Origin: CAWEQW01 sp963811365
GTDB taxonomy: Bacteria; Actinomycetota; Actinomycetes; Propionibacteriales; Nocardioidaceae
DNA: 64,000 bases
Assembly: GCA_963811365.1 (NCBI GenBank)
Contig: CAWEQW010000008.1
Span: 806,001-870,000, forward strand
Direction of reading: 5' to 3'
A model generated the notes under the pieces. It was not told where the DNA came from. It did not search any database and worked only from the letters and a program-made list of their open reading frames with translations. Below, in pieces: positions 1 to 10,100 of the stretch (position 1 is the first letter of the stretch; each line of letters starts with the position of its first letter). Made by a program: the position numbers and the translations under genes.

Positions 1-1429
1 GCGGCGATGCCGTCGGGCGGCGTGCTCATGTTCGCGTTGTCGATGTGGAGTCGGTCCGGCAGGCCGTTCGCGGTGTCGGCTCCGTCCAGCGCGTTGGCCT
101 GCACCGGCGTCGTCGTCGACCGCCTCGAAGTTGCCGGCCGCGCCGGGTGAACCCGATCGGCGCCTTCCTCAGGTGGTCGTGCCAGGTGCTGAGGAAGAAC
201 AGCATCTGCGCGGCGTTCTGCCGGGCGTTGCGCCGCCACGAGTCGGCCGTGGACGGGTCCCAGGTGCAGACCGCCGAGGCGACGCACGCAGTCGGGGTGA
301 ACCGGTGCAGCGGGAAGGTGAACCGCGTCGCCCGGCGGGGACGGATCTCCTCGCTCGGCTGCGCGGCGTCGTCGTCGTTGACGTCGGTGAAGACATGCGC
401 GACGTTGCCGCGCAGCGCCGGGGAGTTCCTCGGGAGCCAGCCCGGCCTGGTCAGGTCGACCCGCTGCTGGCTGCCACCCCGGGCGGCGCCCGGGTAGTTC
501 CTCCACACCAGCCCGGTGTCGGACTGGGTCAGGTCGCGCCGGAACAGGACCCGGCCGGTGTCGGCGTCGATGACATGCAGGTAGCCCTCCGTCATCGTGA
601 CCGTCTGCCAGGCCAGCCGCGGCCCGTTCAACGTCTCGAACACGACGAGCCTGGCCTGGTCGCCGCCGCTGAACCGGGTCAGCCGTGCGGCGGTCGACGA
701 CCGGCGTACCACCGAGGCGCGCGACCTGCCGTGCACGTCGGACACCGCGTCGCTGCGGGCCCGGACAGCCGAGATCCTGGGGCTGCCGAGGTTCGAGGGC
801 AGGCTCGCCACCGGCGACCCGTCGACCTCGACGAGCCGGCCGTCACGGGTGACGTGCGCCTTGAGCCCGTTGCCGAACACCGGGACGCCGCCCACGGTCT
901 GCACGAAGCTCAGGTGATGCGTGCCGGCCACGTCGACGTAGTCGCGCCGCAGCCGGAGCCCGGCGAGGTCGGCGGCGTCGAGCCGGAACACCCCGGGATG
1001 CGCCCGGACGTACCCCAGCGCGACCCGCACCGGCGACCGCCGGCTCGGTGCGGTGAGCATGCCGTCGGTGCGGGCGACCTGGCGCGGGGTCCGGGTCAGC
1101 GGGTCCAGGCGGACGATGCCCTGGACCCCGAGCCGGTTCTGCAGCGCGGCCACGCCGGCCCGCGGGTCGGCGGCCATCCGGGCGCCCCGCGCGGCCAGCA
1201 CGGTGCGCGCCGGCCCGTCGTACCGGGAGTCGTAGTCGGGCGGCACCTCGTCGGGGCCCGTCCCGGGACGGGCCGACGTCGTGGTCGCCGACGACCCCTG
1301 TGCGGCGTGCGCGGCCGCCCCGGAGACCGCACCGAGGGCAGGCGTCAGGGCGGCCGCGACGGCGCTGATGGTGGCGCCGGCCACGACCGCGCTGCGGCGC
1401 GCCCGGCTGCGGCGATGGAGCACTCTCAT
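1..1429 (-). pseudogene. M36 fungalysin-type secreted metallopeptidase, partial and frameshifted
   Basis: N-terminal part of a secreted zinc metallopeptidase; the catalytic HExxH region lies beyond the left edge. An Arg-rich start and an Ala-rich hydrophobic stretch (residues about 15-43) form a signal peptide. A FTP/PepSY-type propeptide follows (about 80-290), and the M36 domain begins near residue 310. The start is ATG with AGGAGG 6 nt upstream. The reading frame changes twice close to the edge, near 132-148 and 100-110. Continuing in the shifted frames restores family-like sequence ending in NMSTPPDG, a typical M36 stretch. Each change looks like one extra base in a G/C-rich run, so either a recent pseudogene or a sequencing error is possible. 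It is monocistronic here, with about 180 bp of upstream non-coding sequence. Confidence 0.75.
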
Positions 1430-1471
1430 GTGGCCTCCTGGCCAGTCGAGAGGCCGCCCGCGACGGTTCGT

Positions 1472-1529
1472 GCCGCTCCTGGCGGGCGTTGCAGCACCCC
1501 CGAGACGGCACGTTGGCGGCAGGAGCGGC
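1472..1529. repeat. 10-bp inverted repeat in the intergenic region
   Basis: GCCGCTCCTG at 1472-1481 is the exact reverse complement of CAGGAGCGGC at 1520-1529, with 38 bp between the arms. It lies between the end of the polymerase gene (1611) and the start of the M36 peptidase gene (1429), both on the minus strand. It could be a weak terminator stem or an operator for the peptidase. No U-tract follows it. Confidence 0.3.
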
Positions 1530-1610
1530 CTGGACCATGTCCTTTACCGCGCTACCTTGTCCGACGGAAGGCTGTTTGGGAAGAGCGGCACGCACAGCCG
1601 ACGGACAGGA

Positions 1611-2507
1611 TCAGCCGTCCAGCAGCCTTCCGAACACGTCACCGTGCCGGGCCACCCGGTCCAGCACCTCCCGGTAGGTGAGGTGCTCGAGCGCCTCCGG
1701 GTCGTCCGCGCCGGCCTCCACCTCGGCCCAGGTGCGCGGCGCCGCGACGTACGGTGCCGCCCTCCCGCGCAGAGAGTAGGGCGAGATCGTCGTCTTGGCG
1801 CCGGTGTTCTGGCTCCAGTCGAGCAGCACCTTGCCGGTGCGCAGCGACTTGGTCATCTTCCACAGCACCAGGTCGTGGTCGCCCGCGAGCTCGCGGGCGA
1901 CCTGCTGCGCCTGGTCGCGCACCTGGTCCGCGGGCAGTTCGCCGGGCAGCGCGGCGTACAGGTGAAGACCCTTGCTGCCGCTGGTCACCGGTGCCGACCG
2001 GAGTCCGAGCGCGTCGAGGCGGTCACGGACCAGCAGCGCGACCTGCGCGCACGCGTGCAGCCCCGCCGGCGGGCCGGGGTCGAGGTCGATCACCAGCCGG
2101 TTCGGGTTCGCCGGACGGCCCTCGACGTCCACGGTCCACTGGTGGACGTGCAGCTCGAGCGAGGCGAGGTTGACCAGGTACGTCAGGGTCGCGACGTCCT
2201 CGATGACGGGGTAGCTGATGGTGTCGCCGCCGCCCCGGGACCCGGTCGACGCGACGGTGGCCGTCCGGACCCAGTCGGGCGCGCCCTGCGGCAGGTTCTT
2301 CTCGAAGAACCTCGCGTCGTCGGTGCCGTTGGGCCAGCGGATCCGGGTGACCGGCCGGCCGGAGAGGTGCGGGAGCAGCACCGGCGCGATCTGCGCGTAG
2401 TAGTGCAGCACCTCTCCCTTCGTGGTGCCGGTGGCCGGGTAGAGCACCTTGTCGAGGTTGCTGAGCCGCAGCGTGCGCCCGTCCACCTCGACCCGCACGT
2501 CACTCAT
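1611..2507 (-). CDS. ligD: LigD-type primase/polymerase domain protein (NHEJ)
   Basis: Stand-alone archaeo-eukaryotic primase-like polymerase (LigD PolDom) that fills gaps during Ku-dependent double-strand-break repair. It has 298 aa, the usual length for a lone PolDom. The catalytic D-x-D is visible as IDLDPG (Asp141, Asp143). The later LDWSQN and KTTISPYSLRGR-type motifs match the third catalytic acid and the NTP-binding region of the family. No ligase or phosphoesterase domain is fused. The ATG overlaps the end of the upstream ligase gene by 8 bp, so the two are translationally coupled. Confidence 0.9.
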   Translation of the reverse strand: MSDVRVEVDGRTLRLSNLDKVLYPATGTTKGEVLHYYAQIAPVLLPHLSGRPVTRIRWPNGTDDARFFEKNLPQGAPDWVRTATVASTGSRGGGDTISYPVIEDVATLTYLVNLASLELHVHQWTVDVEGRPANPNRLVIDLDPGPPAGLHACAQVALLVRDRLDALGLRSAPVTSGSKGLHLYAALPGELPADQVRDQAQQVARELAGDHDLVLWKMTKSLRTGKVLLDWSQNTGAKTTISPYSLRGRAAPYVAAPRTWAEVEAGADDPEALEHLTYREVLDRVARHGDVFGRLLDG

Positions 2508-3450
2508 CGGCCGGCTCCTCGCGCCGCGGCATCAGGTCCCCGGGGGTGAGGTCGACGCGGACCCCGAGGTAGCTCGGCTGCCGGAGCCGCCCGCCGTCGG
2601 TCACGCCCAGCGCGGCGATCTCCACGACCACCTCGGGACGGACCCACGTGGTGCCGAGCGCGTCGACCCGTGGCACCTCGTCGCAGAACGGCGAGGAGTC
2701 GGCGCACAGCGGGTCGAGCTGCCGGCGGAGCCGCTGGCCCTCCTTGCCGGCGATCCCGCTGCCGACCCGGCCGCGGTAGCTCAGCCCGGCGGAGGTGGGC
2801 TGGCCGACCAGGACCGCCCCCAGGCGGCTCACGCTGTCGGTCTCGAGCCGCCAGCCGCCGACGACGTACGACAGCGTGGGTCGGTGCGGGAACTTCAGCC
2901 AGCCGGGGCTGCGCCGCCCGGGCAGGTAGCGGGAGTCCCGTCGCTTCGACACGATGCCCTCGAGCCCCTGCTGCTCGGTGGCACGGAGCAGCATCTCCCC
3001 GTCGGGGTAGACCGCCGGGACCTGCCAGTGCGGTCCCGACAGCCCCAGCGACTCGAGGACCTCGCGGCGCTCGGACAGCGGCCGTCCGATGAGCTCCCGA
3101 CCGTCCAGGGCGATCACGTCGAAGACCAGCAGGGTCACCGGGTTCAGGTGGGACAGCTGCTCGGCGCGGCGGGCGTCGCCGACGTGCATCCGGTTCGCCA
3201 GCGCCCCGAAGCGGGGCACGCCGTCCGCGAACGCCACCACCTCACCGTCGAGGACCACGTCGCGGCCGAGCGCGACCAGGCCCACCAGCTCTGGGAAGCT
3301 GACGGTCACGTCGTTCTCGTTGCGCGAGCGCAGCACCAGTCGTCCGCCGGACACCTCGGCGAGCACGCGCATCCCGTCCCACTTCACCTCGTGGAGCCAC
3401 TCCGGGCCGCTGGGCACCGTGGTGCCTCGACTAGCCAGCATCGGGCGCAT
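2500..3450 (-). CDS. ligD: ATP-dependent DNA ligase, LigD ligase-domain type
   Basis: ATP-dependent ligase sealing breaks in NHEJ. The adenylation motif KWDG (KxDG, nucleophile Lys23 counted from the chosen ATG) is followed by DGEVVAF-type and EGIVSKR-type motifs of the nucleotidyltransferase core. A C-terminal OB-fold region carries the WVRPEVVVEI signature. The start MRPMLAS fits the family (316 aa); an in-frame ATG at 3468 would add 6 residues, and longer forms would run into the ku promoter. The polymerase gene follows with an 8-bp overlap, and ku diverges 69 bp upstream. The ligase and polymerase parts of a classical LigD are thus separate genes, and no nuclease domain is seen. Confidence 0.9.
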   Translation of the reverse strand: MRPMLASRGTTVPSGPEWLHEVKWDGMRVLAEVSGGRLVLRSRNENDVTVSFPELVGLVALGRDVVLDGEVVAFADGVPRFGALANRMHVGDARRAEQLSHLNPVTLLVFDVIALDGRELIGRPLSERREVLESLGLSGPHWQVPAVYPDGEMLLRATEQQGLEGIVSKRRDSRYLPGRRSPGWLKFPHRPTLSYVVGGWRLETDSVSRLGAVLVGQPTSAGLSYRGRVGSGIAGKEGQRLRRQLDPLCADSSPFCDEVPRVDALGTTWVRPEVVVEIAALGVTDGGRLRQPSYLGVRVDLTPGDLMPRREEPADE

Positions 3451-3519
3451 GGGTACATCCTGACCCATGCGGACGGGTACCTCCCCGGTCCGGGGTCGTC
3501 GAGTCGAGGGAGACAGCAC

Positions 3520-4446
3520 GTGCGTGCGATCTGGAAGGGTGCCGTGTCGTTCGGCCTGGTCAGCGTGCCGGTCAAGCTGTACGCCGCGACCGAGAGCCAC
3601 GACATCTCCTTCCGCCAGGTGCACGCCAAGGACGGCGGCCGGATCAAGTATCAGCGGGTGTGCAGCATCGACGGCGAGGAGGTGGCGTACGCCGACATCG
3701 CCAAGGGCTACGAGACCCAGGACGGCCAGATGGTCGTGCTCGACGACGCGGACCTCGCCGAGCTGCCCGCCAACAGCAGCAGGGAGATCTCGGTCGAGAA
3801 GTTCGTGCCCACCGACCAGATCGACCCGCTGCTGCTGGAGAAGTCCTACTACCTCGAGCCGGACAAGGCCGCCGCGAAGCCGTACGCGCTGCTGCGCGAG
3901 GCGCTCAAGGAGGCCGACCGGATGGCGGTGGTGACGGTCTCGCTGCGGACCCGGATGACCACGGCGGTGCTCCGGGTGCGCGACGACGTGATCGTCATGC
4001 AGACGATGATGTGGCCCGACGAGGTCCGCGAGCCGGACTTCGCGGGGCTCGACGCGACCGAGGACGCCGCGAAGCCGCAGGAGCTGAAGATGGCCAAGCT
4101 GCTCGTCGACACGCTGGCCGGCGACTACGACGCCTCGGAGTACCGGGACGACTACCGCGAGGCGGTCGAGCAGCTCGTCGCGGCCAAGCTGGAGGGCGGC
4201 GAGGTGAAGGCGGCGCCGCAGGAGGAGCGGGACACCGGCGAGGTCGTGGACCTGCTCGCCGCCCTGCAGCGCAGCGTGGACGCGGCCCGCACGGGACGCG
4301 GCGAGGACTCCGAGGAGGGGTCCGACGCCGACGAGGCGTCCGGGAAGCCCGCGAGGAAGCCCGCCGCCAAGAAGGCGACCGCGAAGAGGACGGCGGCGAA
4401 GAAGAGCGCGAGCAAGAAGGCTGCCGGCAAGAAGAAGGCGTCCTAG
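3520..4446 (+). CDS. ku: Ku family DNA end-binding protein
   Basis: Homodimeric Ku that binds double-strand ends and recruits the LigD proteins. It has 308 aa and starts at GTG (VRAIWKGAVSFGLVSVPVK), preceded by a GAGGGAGA ribosome site. The Ku core covers about residues 1-255. The last 40 residues form a low-complexity basic tail of AKK and ARK repeats after an acidic stretch, as in many actinobacterial Ku proteins, where such tails bind DNA. It is divergent from the ligase/polymerase pair, so the three genes form one NHEJ locus. It ends 10 bp before the convergent amidase gene with no room for a terminator. Confidence 0.93.
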   Translation: MRAIWKGAVSFGLVSVPVKLYAATESHDISFRQVHAKDGGRIKYQRVCSIDGEEVAYADIAKGYETQDGQMVVLDDADLAELPANSSREISVEKFVPTDQIDPLLLEKSYYLEPDKAAAKPYALLREALKEADRMAVVTVSLRTRMTTAVLRVRDDVIVMQTMMWPDEVREPDFAGLDATEDAAKPQELKMAKLLVDTLAGDYDASEYRDDYREAVEQLVAAKLEGGEVKAAPQEERDTGEVVDLLAALQRSVDAARTGRGEDSEEGSDADEASGKPARKPAAKKATAKRTAAKKSASKKAAGKKKAS

Positions 4447-4456
4447 TGCCGTCGGA

Positions 4457-5860
4457 TCACAGCTGCGGCCGCGCCACCGCCCAGGGCCGGACCCGTTCGA
4501 GCTGAGCGGCCAGCGCCAGCACGGTGGGCTCGTCGTGCGGCCGGCCGACCAGCTGGACGCCGAGCGGCAGCCCGTCGCGGCCGAACCCGGCCGGCACCGA
4601 GGCCGCGGGGTTGCCGGTGACGTTCCAGAAGGCCACGTGAGCGATCATCGGCAGCGACGCCAGCACGGCGCGCACGGCCCCGATGCCGTCGAGCACGCCG
4701 ACCCTCGGCGGACGCACCGCCATCGTCGGGGTCAGCAGGAGGTCGTGGCCGGCGAACGCCCGCTCCGCCCGCGCGGCGACGGTGCGGTCCCGGTCGATCG
4801 CCCACTCGCGGATCCCGGGCGTGACCCAGGCACCGAGGCGCACCGTCTCGCGGGTCCGGCGCTCGAGCAGGTCGGGGTGCTCCACGAGGGCGCGCTGGGC
4901 GCGGACGCCGGCCAGGAACTGCGGCACGAGCGCGGCCGTCGCGTCGGGCAGCCGGACGCTGACCTCCTCGACGTGGTGACCGAGCCCGACGAGCAGGTCG
5001 GCCGTGGCGTGCATCGCCTCCAGCCCTTCCGGCTCCGCGCGCGCCCCGGTCATCGTCGGCCTGGCCAGCACACCGATGCGCAGCGGCGCGAGCCGCTCGG
5101 CGCCGTCGACGGCCTCGGTGAAGGAGGTCGGCGGCTCCTCGGCGCGGAACCGGTCGGTGGGCAGGCTGCCGCGGATCGCGTCGTAGACCAGCGCCGCGTC
5201 GCGGACGCCGCGGGTCAGCGCCCCGATGGTGCTCAGCGACCACCAGCCGTGCTCGTACGGCGCGGTGCTGACCCGGCCGCGCTGCGGCTTGAGGCCGAAC
5301 AGCCCGCAGCAGGCCGCCGGGATCCGGATCGAGCCGCCACCGTCGTCGCCGAGCCCCGTCGCGACCAGGCCGGCGGCCACGGCCGCAGCGCTCCCGCCGC
5401 TCGAGCCGCCGGGTGAGCGGCCGACGTCCCAGGGGTTGCGGGTGATGCCGTGCGCCACCGACTCGGTGAAGGGCCACTGCCCGAACTCCGACATCGCGGT
5501 CTTCCCGACCACCACGGCACCGGCCGCGCGCAGCCGCGCGACCGCCGCGGCATCGGCGGCCGCCGGGGTGCTGTTGCCGCGGCCGCCGTGCGTGGTGACG
5601 TGGCCGCGGACGTCGAACGCCTCCTTGACCGCCACCGGGACGCCGTGCAGCGGACCGCGCTCGCCGGTCTCGGAGTCCCGGGCCGCCGCCTCGGCGAGCG
5701 CCTCGTCGGCCATCACCACGCTGAACGCGTTGAGGTGCCGGTCGTACTTGTGGATCCTGTCGAGCACCGCGGCGGCCAGCTCGCGCGCGGAGACGTCACG
5801 GCGTCGTACCGCGGCCGCCTGGCCGTCGACCCCCGCCCACAGGAGCTCGTGCTCGACCAT
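4457..5860 (-). CDS. Amidase-signature family hydrolase
   Basis: Amidase of the GatA/AS family, 467 aa. The Ser-cisSer-Lys triad is readable: Lys79 (VAVKEAFD), Ser153 in the GGSSGGS loop and Ser177 in GGGSIRIP. The spacing agrees with the family. The substrate cannot be told from the sequence; the Asp-tRNA/Glu-tRNA amidotransferase role is unlikely without gatB/gatC neighbours. It starts 9 bp after the M20 peptidase gene and is probably the last gene of the operon begun by the glutamate dehydrogenase. The family and context suggest use of amides or amino-acid derivatives as nitrogen or carbon sources. Confidence 0.85.
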   Translation of the reverse strand: MVEHELLWAGVDGQAAAVRRRDVSARELAAAVLDRIHKYDRHLNAFSVVMADEALAEAAARDSETGERGPLHGVPVAVKEAFDVRGHVTTHGGRGNSTPAAADAAAVARLRAAGAVVVGKTAMSEFGQWPFTESVAHGITRNPWDVGRSPGGSSGGSAAAVAAGLVATGLGDDGGGSIRIPAACCGLFGLKPQRGRVSTAPYEHGWWSLSTIGALTRGVRDAALVYDAIRGSLPTDRFRAEEPPTSFTEAVDGAERLAPLRIGVLARPTMTGARAEPEGLEAMHATADLLVGLGHHVEEVSVRLPDATAALVPQFLAGVRAQRALVEHPDLLERRTRETVRLGAWVTPGIREWAIDRDRTVAARAERAFAGHDLLLTPTMAVRPPRVGVLDGIGAVRAVLASLPMIAHVAFWNVTGNPAASVPAGFGRDGLPLGVQLVGRPHDEPTVLALAAQLERVRPWAVARPQL

Positions 5861-5869
5861 GCTCGGACG

Positions 5870-7153
5870 CTATCGCGTCGCCCGTACCCCGCATCGGCGA
5901 ACCGTGAGGAGCAGCAGGGCGCGAGTGACCTGCGCCAGCTGGACGAGGTCGACCTTCTCCAGCGGGGCGTGCGCGTCGCGGATCGCGCCGGGGCCGTAGT
6001 GCAGCGTGGGGATGCCGCCGATGCCGGTGTAGAGGCGCAGGTCCGACCCGTACACCCCGGCGGCCACCTCCGGCCGCGCGCCGCCCGAGTCCATCGCGGC
6101 CGCGGCGACGTCAGAGACCAGCGGGTTGTCCTCGTCGATGCTGCCGCTCGCGAACTGCCCGCCAGGCCAGGTCACCACCGGCCGGTTCTCGCGCAGCCAC
6201 GGGTCGGCCTGGGCGACCTCGGTGACCACGTCCTCGAACCGGGCCCTGGCGAGCCGCGGGTCCTCGTCGATCTGTACCCCGAAGCGGCCCTCGGCGACCA
6301 GCTTGTCGGGGACGTTGCTCGACCACTCTCCCGCCCGGACCACGCCGAAGGACAGCGCGTAGGGCAGCTCGCCGACGAACGCGCGGTCCGGGTCGCGGTT
6401 GCGCTCGGCCTCCAGGCGGATCAGCGCCGCGTGGATCGGCAGGAACGCCTCGAAGGCGCTGACCCCCTCGGTCCGCATGCTGCCGTGCGCCGAGCGGCCG
6501 GCGACCTCGATCCGGAAGGTCAGCGCGCCTGCGGTGGCGGTGACGAGCAGGCCACTGGTCGGCTCGGTGATCACCGCCGCGTCGCCGCGATGCCCGCGGC
6601 GCAGCGTCGCGAACGCCCCCAGCCCGCCGTCCTCCTCGCCGATCACGCAGTGCACCGCGAGCGGCCGCTCGGGGCGCACACCGGCGTCGCGCAGCGTCCG
6701 CAGCACCGCCAGGTTCGCCGCCGCGCCGGCCTTCATGTCGCACGCCCCCCGCCCGAACAGCGCCCCGTCCCGGACCTCGGCGGCGAACGGCTCCGAGCCC
6801 AGCCAGCTCTCCGGGTCCCCGGGGGGTACGACGTCGAGGTGCCCGGCCAGCACGAGCGCGGGGGTGCCCTCGCCCGGGCTCGTCGCGACCACCCCGACGG
6901 CCTGCGACCGCTCGACCTCGACGCCGGGGAACCAGGGGTCGGCGGCCAGCTCGTCGAGGTCGACGTCCCACCGGTCCACCTCCGTCTCGAGGTCGCCGAG
7001 CCACTGCGCGCAGACCTCCTGCACCTCGACCTCGGCGTCGCTGCCGCCCAGGCTGGGGATCCGGACGAGGTGCGCCAGGGACTCGACGAGGGCGTCCTCG
7101 TCGAGGTGTCCGAGCAGGGACCGCTCCGCCGCGGTGAGCGCCTCGCCCGTCAC
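5870..7153 (-). CDS. M20 family metallopeptidase / ArgE-DapE-like deacylase
   Basis: Zinc-dependent M20 amidohydrolase, 427 aa, cutting N-acyl amino acids or small peptides. Metal-ligand motifs are visible in order: AGHLDVVP (His, Asp), GRGACDMKAG (bridging Asp), IGEEDGG (Glu-Glu pair) and a C-terminal LHYGPG His. The lid/dimerisation domain sits between about residues 200 and 310. The gene begins at GTG, overlapping the glutamate dehydrogenase stop codon by 4 bp (GTGA), which indicates translational coupling. The amidase gene follows after 9 bp. Sequence alone does not separate ArgE, DapE and succinyl- or acyl-peptide substrates; the operon argues for catabolism. Confidence 0.86.
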   Translation of the reverse strand: MTGEALTAAERSLLGHLDEDALVESLAHLVRIPSLGGSDAEVEVQEVCAQWLGDLETEVDRWDVDLDELAADPWFPGVEVERSQAVGVVATSPGEGTPALVLAGHLDVVPPGDPESWLGSEPFAAEVRDGALFGRGACDMKAGAAANLAVLRTLRDAGVRPERPLAVHCVIGEEDGGLGAFATLRRGHRGDAAVITEPTSGLLVTATAGALTFRIEVAGRSAHGSMRTEGVSAFEAFLPIHAALIRLEAERNRDPDRAFVGELPYALSFGVVRAGEWSSNVPDKLVAEGRFGVQIDEDPRLARARFEDVVTEVAQADPWLRENRPVVTWPGGQFASGSIDEDNPLVSDVAAAAMDSGGARPEVAAGVYGSDLRLYTGIGGIPTLHYGPGAIRDAHAPLEKVDLVQLAQVTRALLLLTVRRCGVRATR

Positions 7154-10100
7154 TGCGACGACAGCAGCGTGCGCACCACGCGCAGGCCGACCGACAGCCG
7201 CGCGAGGTCGGCCTTGTCGTCGGAGCAGATCTCGTCGAGGGTCGCCACCGCGCGGGAGACCACGACCTCGTCCTCCTCCTCCCAGTCGGCCACCCGCACG
7301 GGGGCGGGCCTGTCAGCGGGGGTCGAGGCCAGCACCTGAGCGGTGAGCCGGGCGTGCACGGTGTGCAGGTCGTCGCGCAGCGCGGCGCGCGCCATGGTCT
7401 GCCAGCGGTCCTGGCGTGGCAGGGCGAGGATCCGCGGCACCAGCGCGGACAGTCCCAGCCGCTCCCCGAGGGTGAAGTGCACCAGGGCGACCTCGAGGGG
7501 GTCGACGTCCAGCCGCTTGGCGGTCTCGACGATCGACAAGATGGCGTACGCCGGGGGCAGCACCGCGACCCGCACCGCGAGGTCGTCGGGGACGCCCTGG
7601 CCGACCAGCGCCTCGCGGCGCGCCTCGAACGCGGACAGCTCCCGCCCGGTCAGCATGTCGGGCAGGATCGCCAGCACTCTCTGGCCGATCACGCCGAAGA
7701 AGTCGACGGTCGCCTCGCTGTCGATGGGCGGCCGGCGGTTGTTGATCAGCCACCGGGTGGCCCGCTCGACCAGCGTGCGCATCTCCAGGCGCATCCGGGT
7801 CTGCACGGCCGCGTCGATCTTCGTGTCGTGCTCGTTGATCTCGTCGATCAGCGCCCGGGACGCGAAGATCTCGCGGGCCACGAAGTTGGCCATCACCAGC
7901 TCGGCGACACCCGCGCCGGTCTCCTCCGAGAGGCGGTGGAAGAAGGTGATGCCGGCACCGTTGACCAGCGCGTTGACGACCTGGGTGATGATGATCTGCT
8001 TGCGCAGCGGATGCGCCATCATCGACTCGCGGTAGCCGTGCCGCATCTTGCCCGGAAAGTAGCTGTACAGGTCCGAGCGCAGGAAGGGGTCGTCGGCCAG
8101 GTCGGTGCGGATCAGCTCGTCGGACAGCACGATCTTGGTGTACGCCATCAGCACCGCAAGCTCCGGCTGGGAGAGCCCGAGCTTGCGCTCCTTGCGCTCC
8201 GCGACCAGCTTGCGGCTCGGCAGCGACTCGAGCGCCCGGTCCAGCCGTCCGGCCCGCTCCAGCCGGCGGATCCAGTCCTCGTGGACGTGCAGCAGCGGCG
8301 CCGCCTGCGCCTGCGCCTGCGCCAGCGCGACGTTCTGCTCGTAGTTGTCCTCGAGCACCAGCGTGGCGACCTCGTCGGTCATCGACGCGAGCAGGTCGTT
8401 GCGCTGCTTCTCGGTGAGGTCGCCGTCGGAGACCACGCGGTCCAGCAGGATCTTGATGTTCACCTCGTGGTCGGAGGTGTCGACGCCCGCGGAGTTGTCG
8501 ATGAAGTCGGTGTTGATCCGCCCCCCGGCCAGCGCGTACTCGATGCGACCCTTCTGGGTGAGCCCGAGGTTGCCGCCCTCGCCGACGCAGCGGCAGCGCA
8601 GCTGGCCGCCGTCCACCCGGATCGCGTCGTTGGCCTTGTCGCCGACGTCCCCGTTGGTCTCCGCACTGCTCTTGACGTACGTGCCGATGCCGCCGTTCCA
8701 GAACAGGTCGACCTTCGCGAGCAGGATCGCCTTCATGAGCTCGGCAGGCGTCATCGCGGTGACCGTGTCCGCGAGCGACAGCGCGCCGCGGACCTGCGGC
8801 GAGATGGGGACCGACTTCGCCGAGCGCGGGTAGACACCGCCGCCCTCGGAGATCAGCGCCGTGTCGTAGTCCTGCCAGCTCGACCGGGGCAGCTCGAAGA
8901 GCCGCTTCCGCTCGGCGTACGACGCGGCGGCGTCCGGGTCCGGGTCGAGGAAGATGTCGCGGTGGTCGAAGGCGGCCACGAGCCGGGTGTGCTCGGAGAG
9001 CAGCATGCCGTTGCCGAACACGTCGCCGGACATGTCGCCGACGCCGACGCAGGTGAAGTCCTCGGTCTGGCAGTCGACGCCCATCTCGCGGAAGTGCCGG
9101 CGCACCGACTCCCACGCGCCACGGGCGGTGATCCCCATCACCTTGTGGTCGTAGCCGACCGAGCCTCCCGAGGCGAACGCGTCACCGAGCCAGAAGCCGT
9201 AGTCGCGCGCGACGCCGTTGGCGATGTCGGAGAAGGTGGCGGTGCCCTTGTCTGCGGCCACCACGAGGTAGGAGTCGTCGCCGTCGTGGCGCACCACCCG
9301 CTCCGGCGGCACGGTCTCGCCGCGGACGAGGTTGTCGGTGATGTCGAGCAGACCGCAGATGAACGTCTTGTAGCAGGCCACCCCTTCGGCCATCCAGGCC
9401 TCGCGGTCACCGGGATCGGGCAGCTGCTTGCAGAAGAACCCGCCCTTGGCGCCGACCGGCACGATCACGGTGTTCTTGACCATCTGCGCCTTGACCAGGC
9501 CGAGCACCTCGGTGCGGAAGTCGTCGCGCCGGTCCGACCAGCGCAGGCCACCGCGGGCGACCGCGCCGAAGCGGAGGTGCACGCCCTCGACCCGCGGCGA
9601 GTAGACGAAGATCTCGAACGCCGGCCGCGGCTCGGGCAGGTCCGGGATCTCCTCGGGGTGCAGCTTCAGCGAGATGTACGGCTTCGGCTGGCCGGACGCG
9701 TCGCGCTGGTAGTAGTTGGTGCGCAGGGTGGCCTTGATGGTGAGCAGGTAGGAGCGCAGGATGCGGTCGTGGTCGAGGCTGACCACGTCCTCGAGCGCCC
9801 GCGAGATGCGGCCCTCGAGCTCCTCGATCTTGGCGGTGCGCGCCTCGCTGTCCGCGGCGAGGGACCCGTCGCGGCCCGGCTCGAACCGGGTCTCGAACAG
9901 CTCGACGAGGTGACGGGTGATGTCGACGTTGCCCTTGAGCGCTCCCTCGATGTAGTCCTGCGCGAACGGCGTGCCGCCCTGCCGGGTGTACTTGGCGTAG
10001 GCACGCAGCAGCGTCGCCTGCCGCCAGGTGAGGCCGGCGGCCAGCACCAGCGCGTTGAAGCCGTCGACCTCGTTGCGCCCCTCCCAGACCGCGGCGACCG

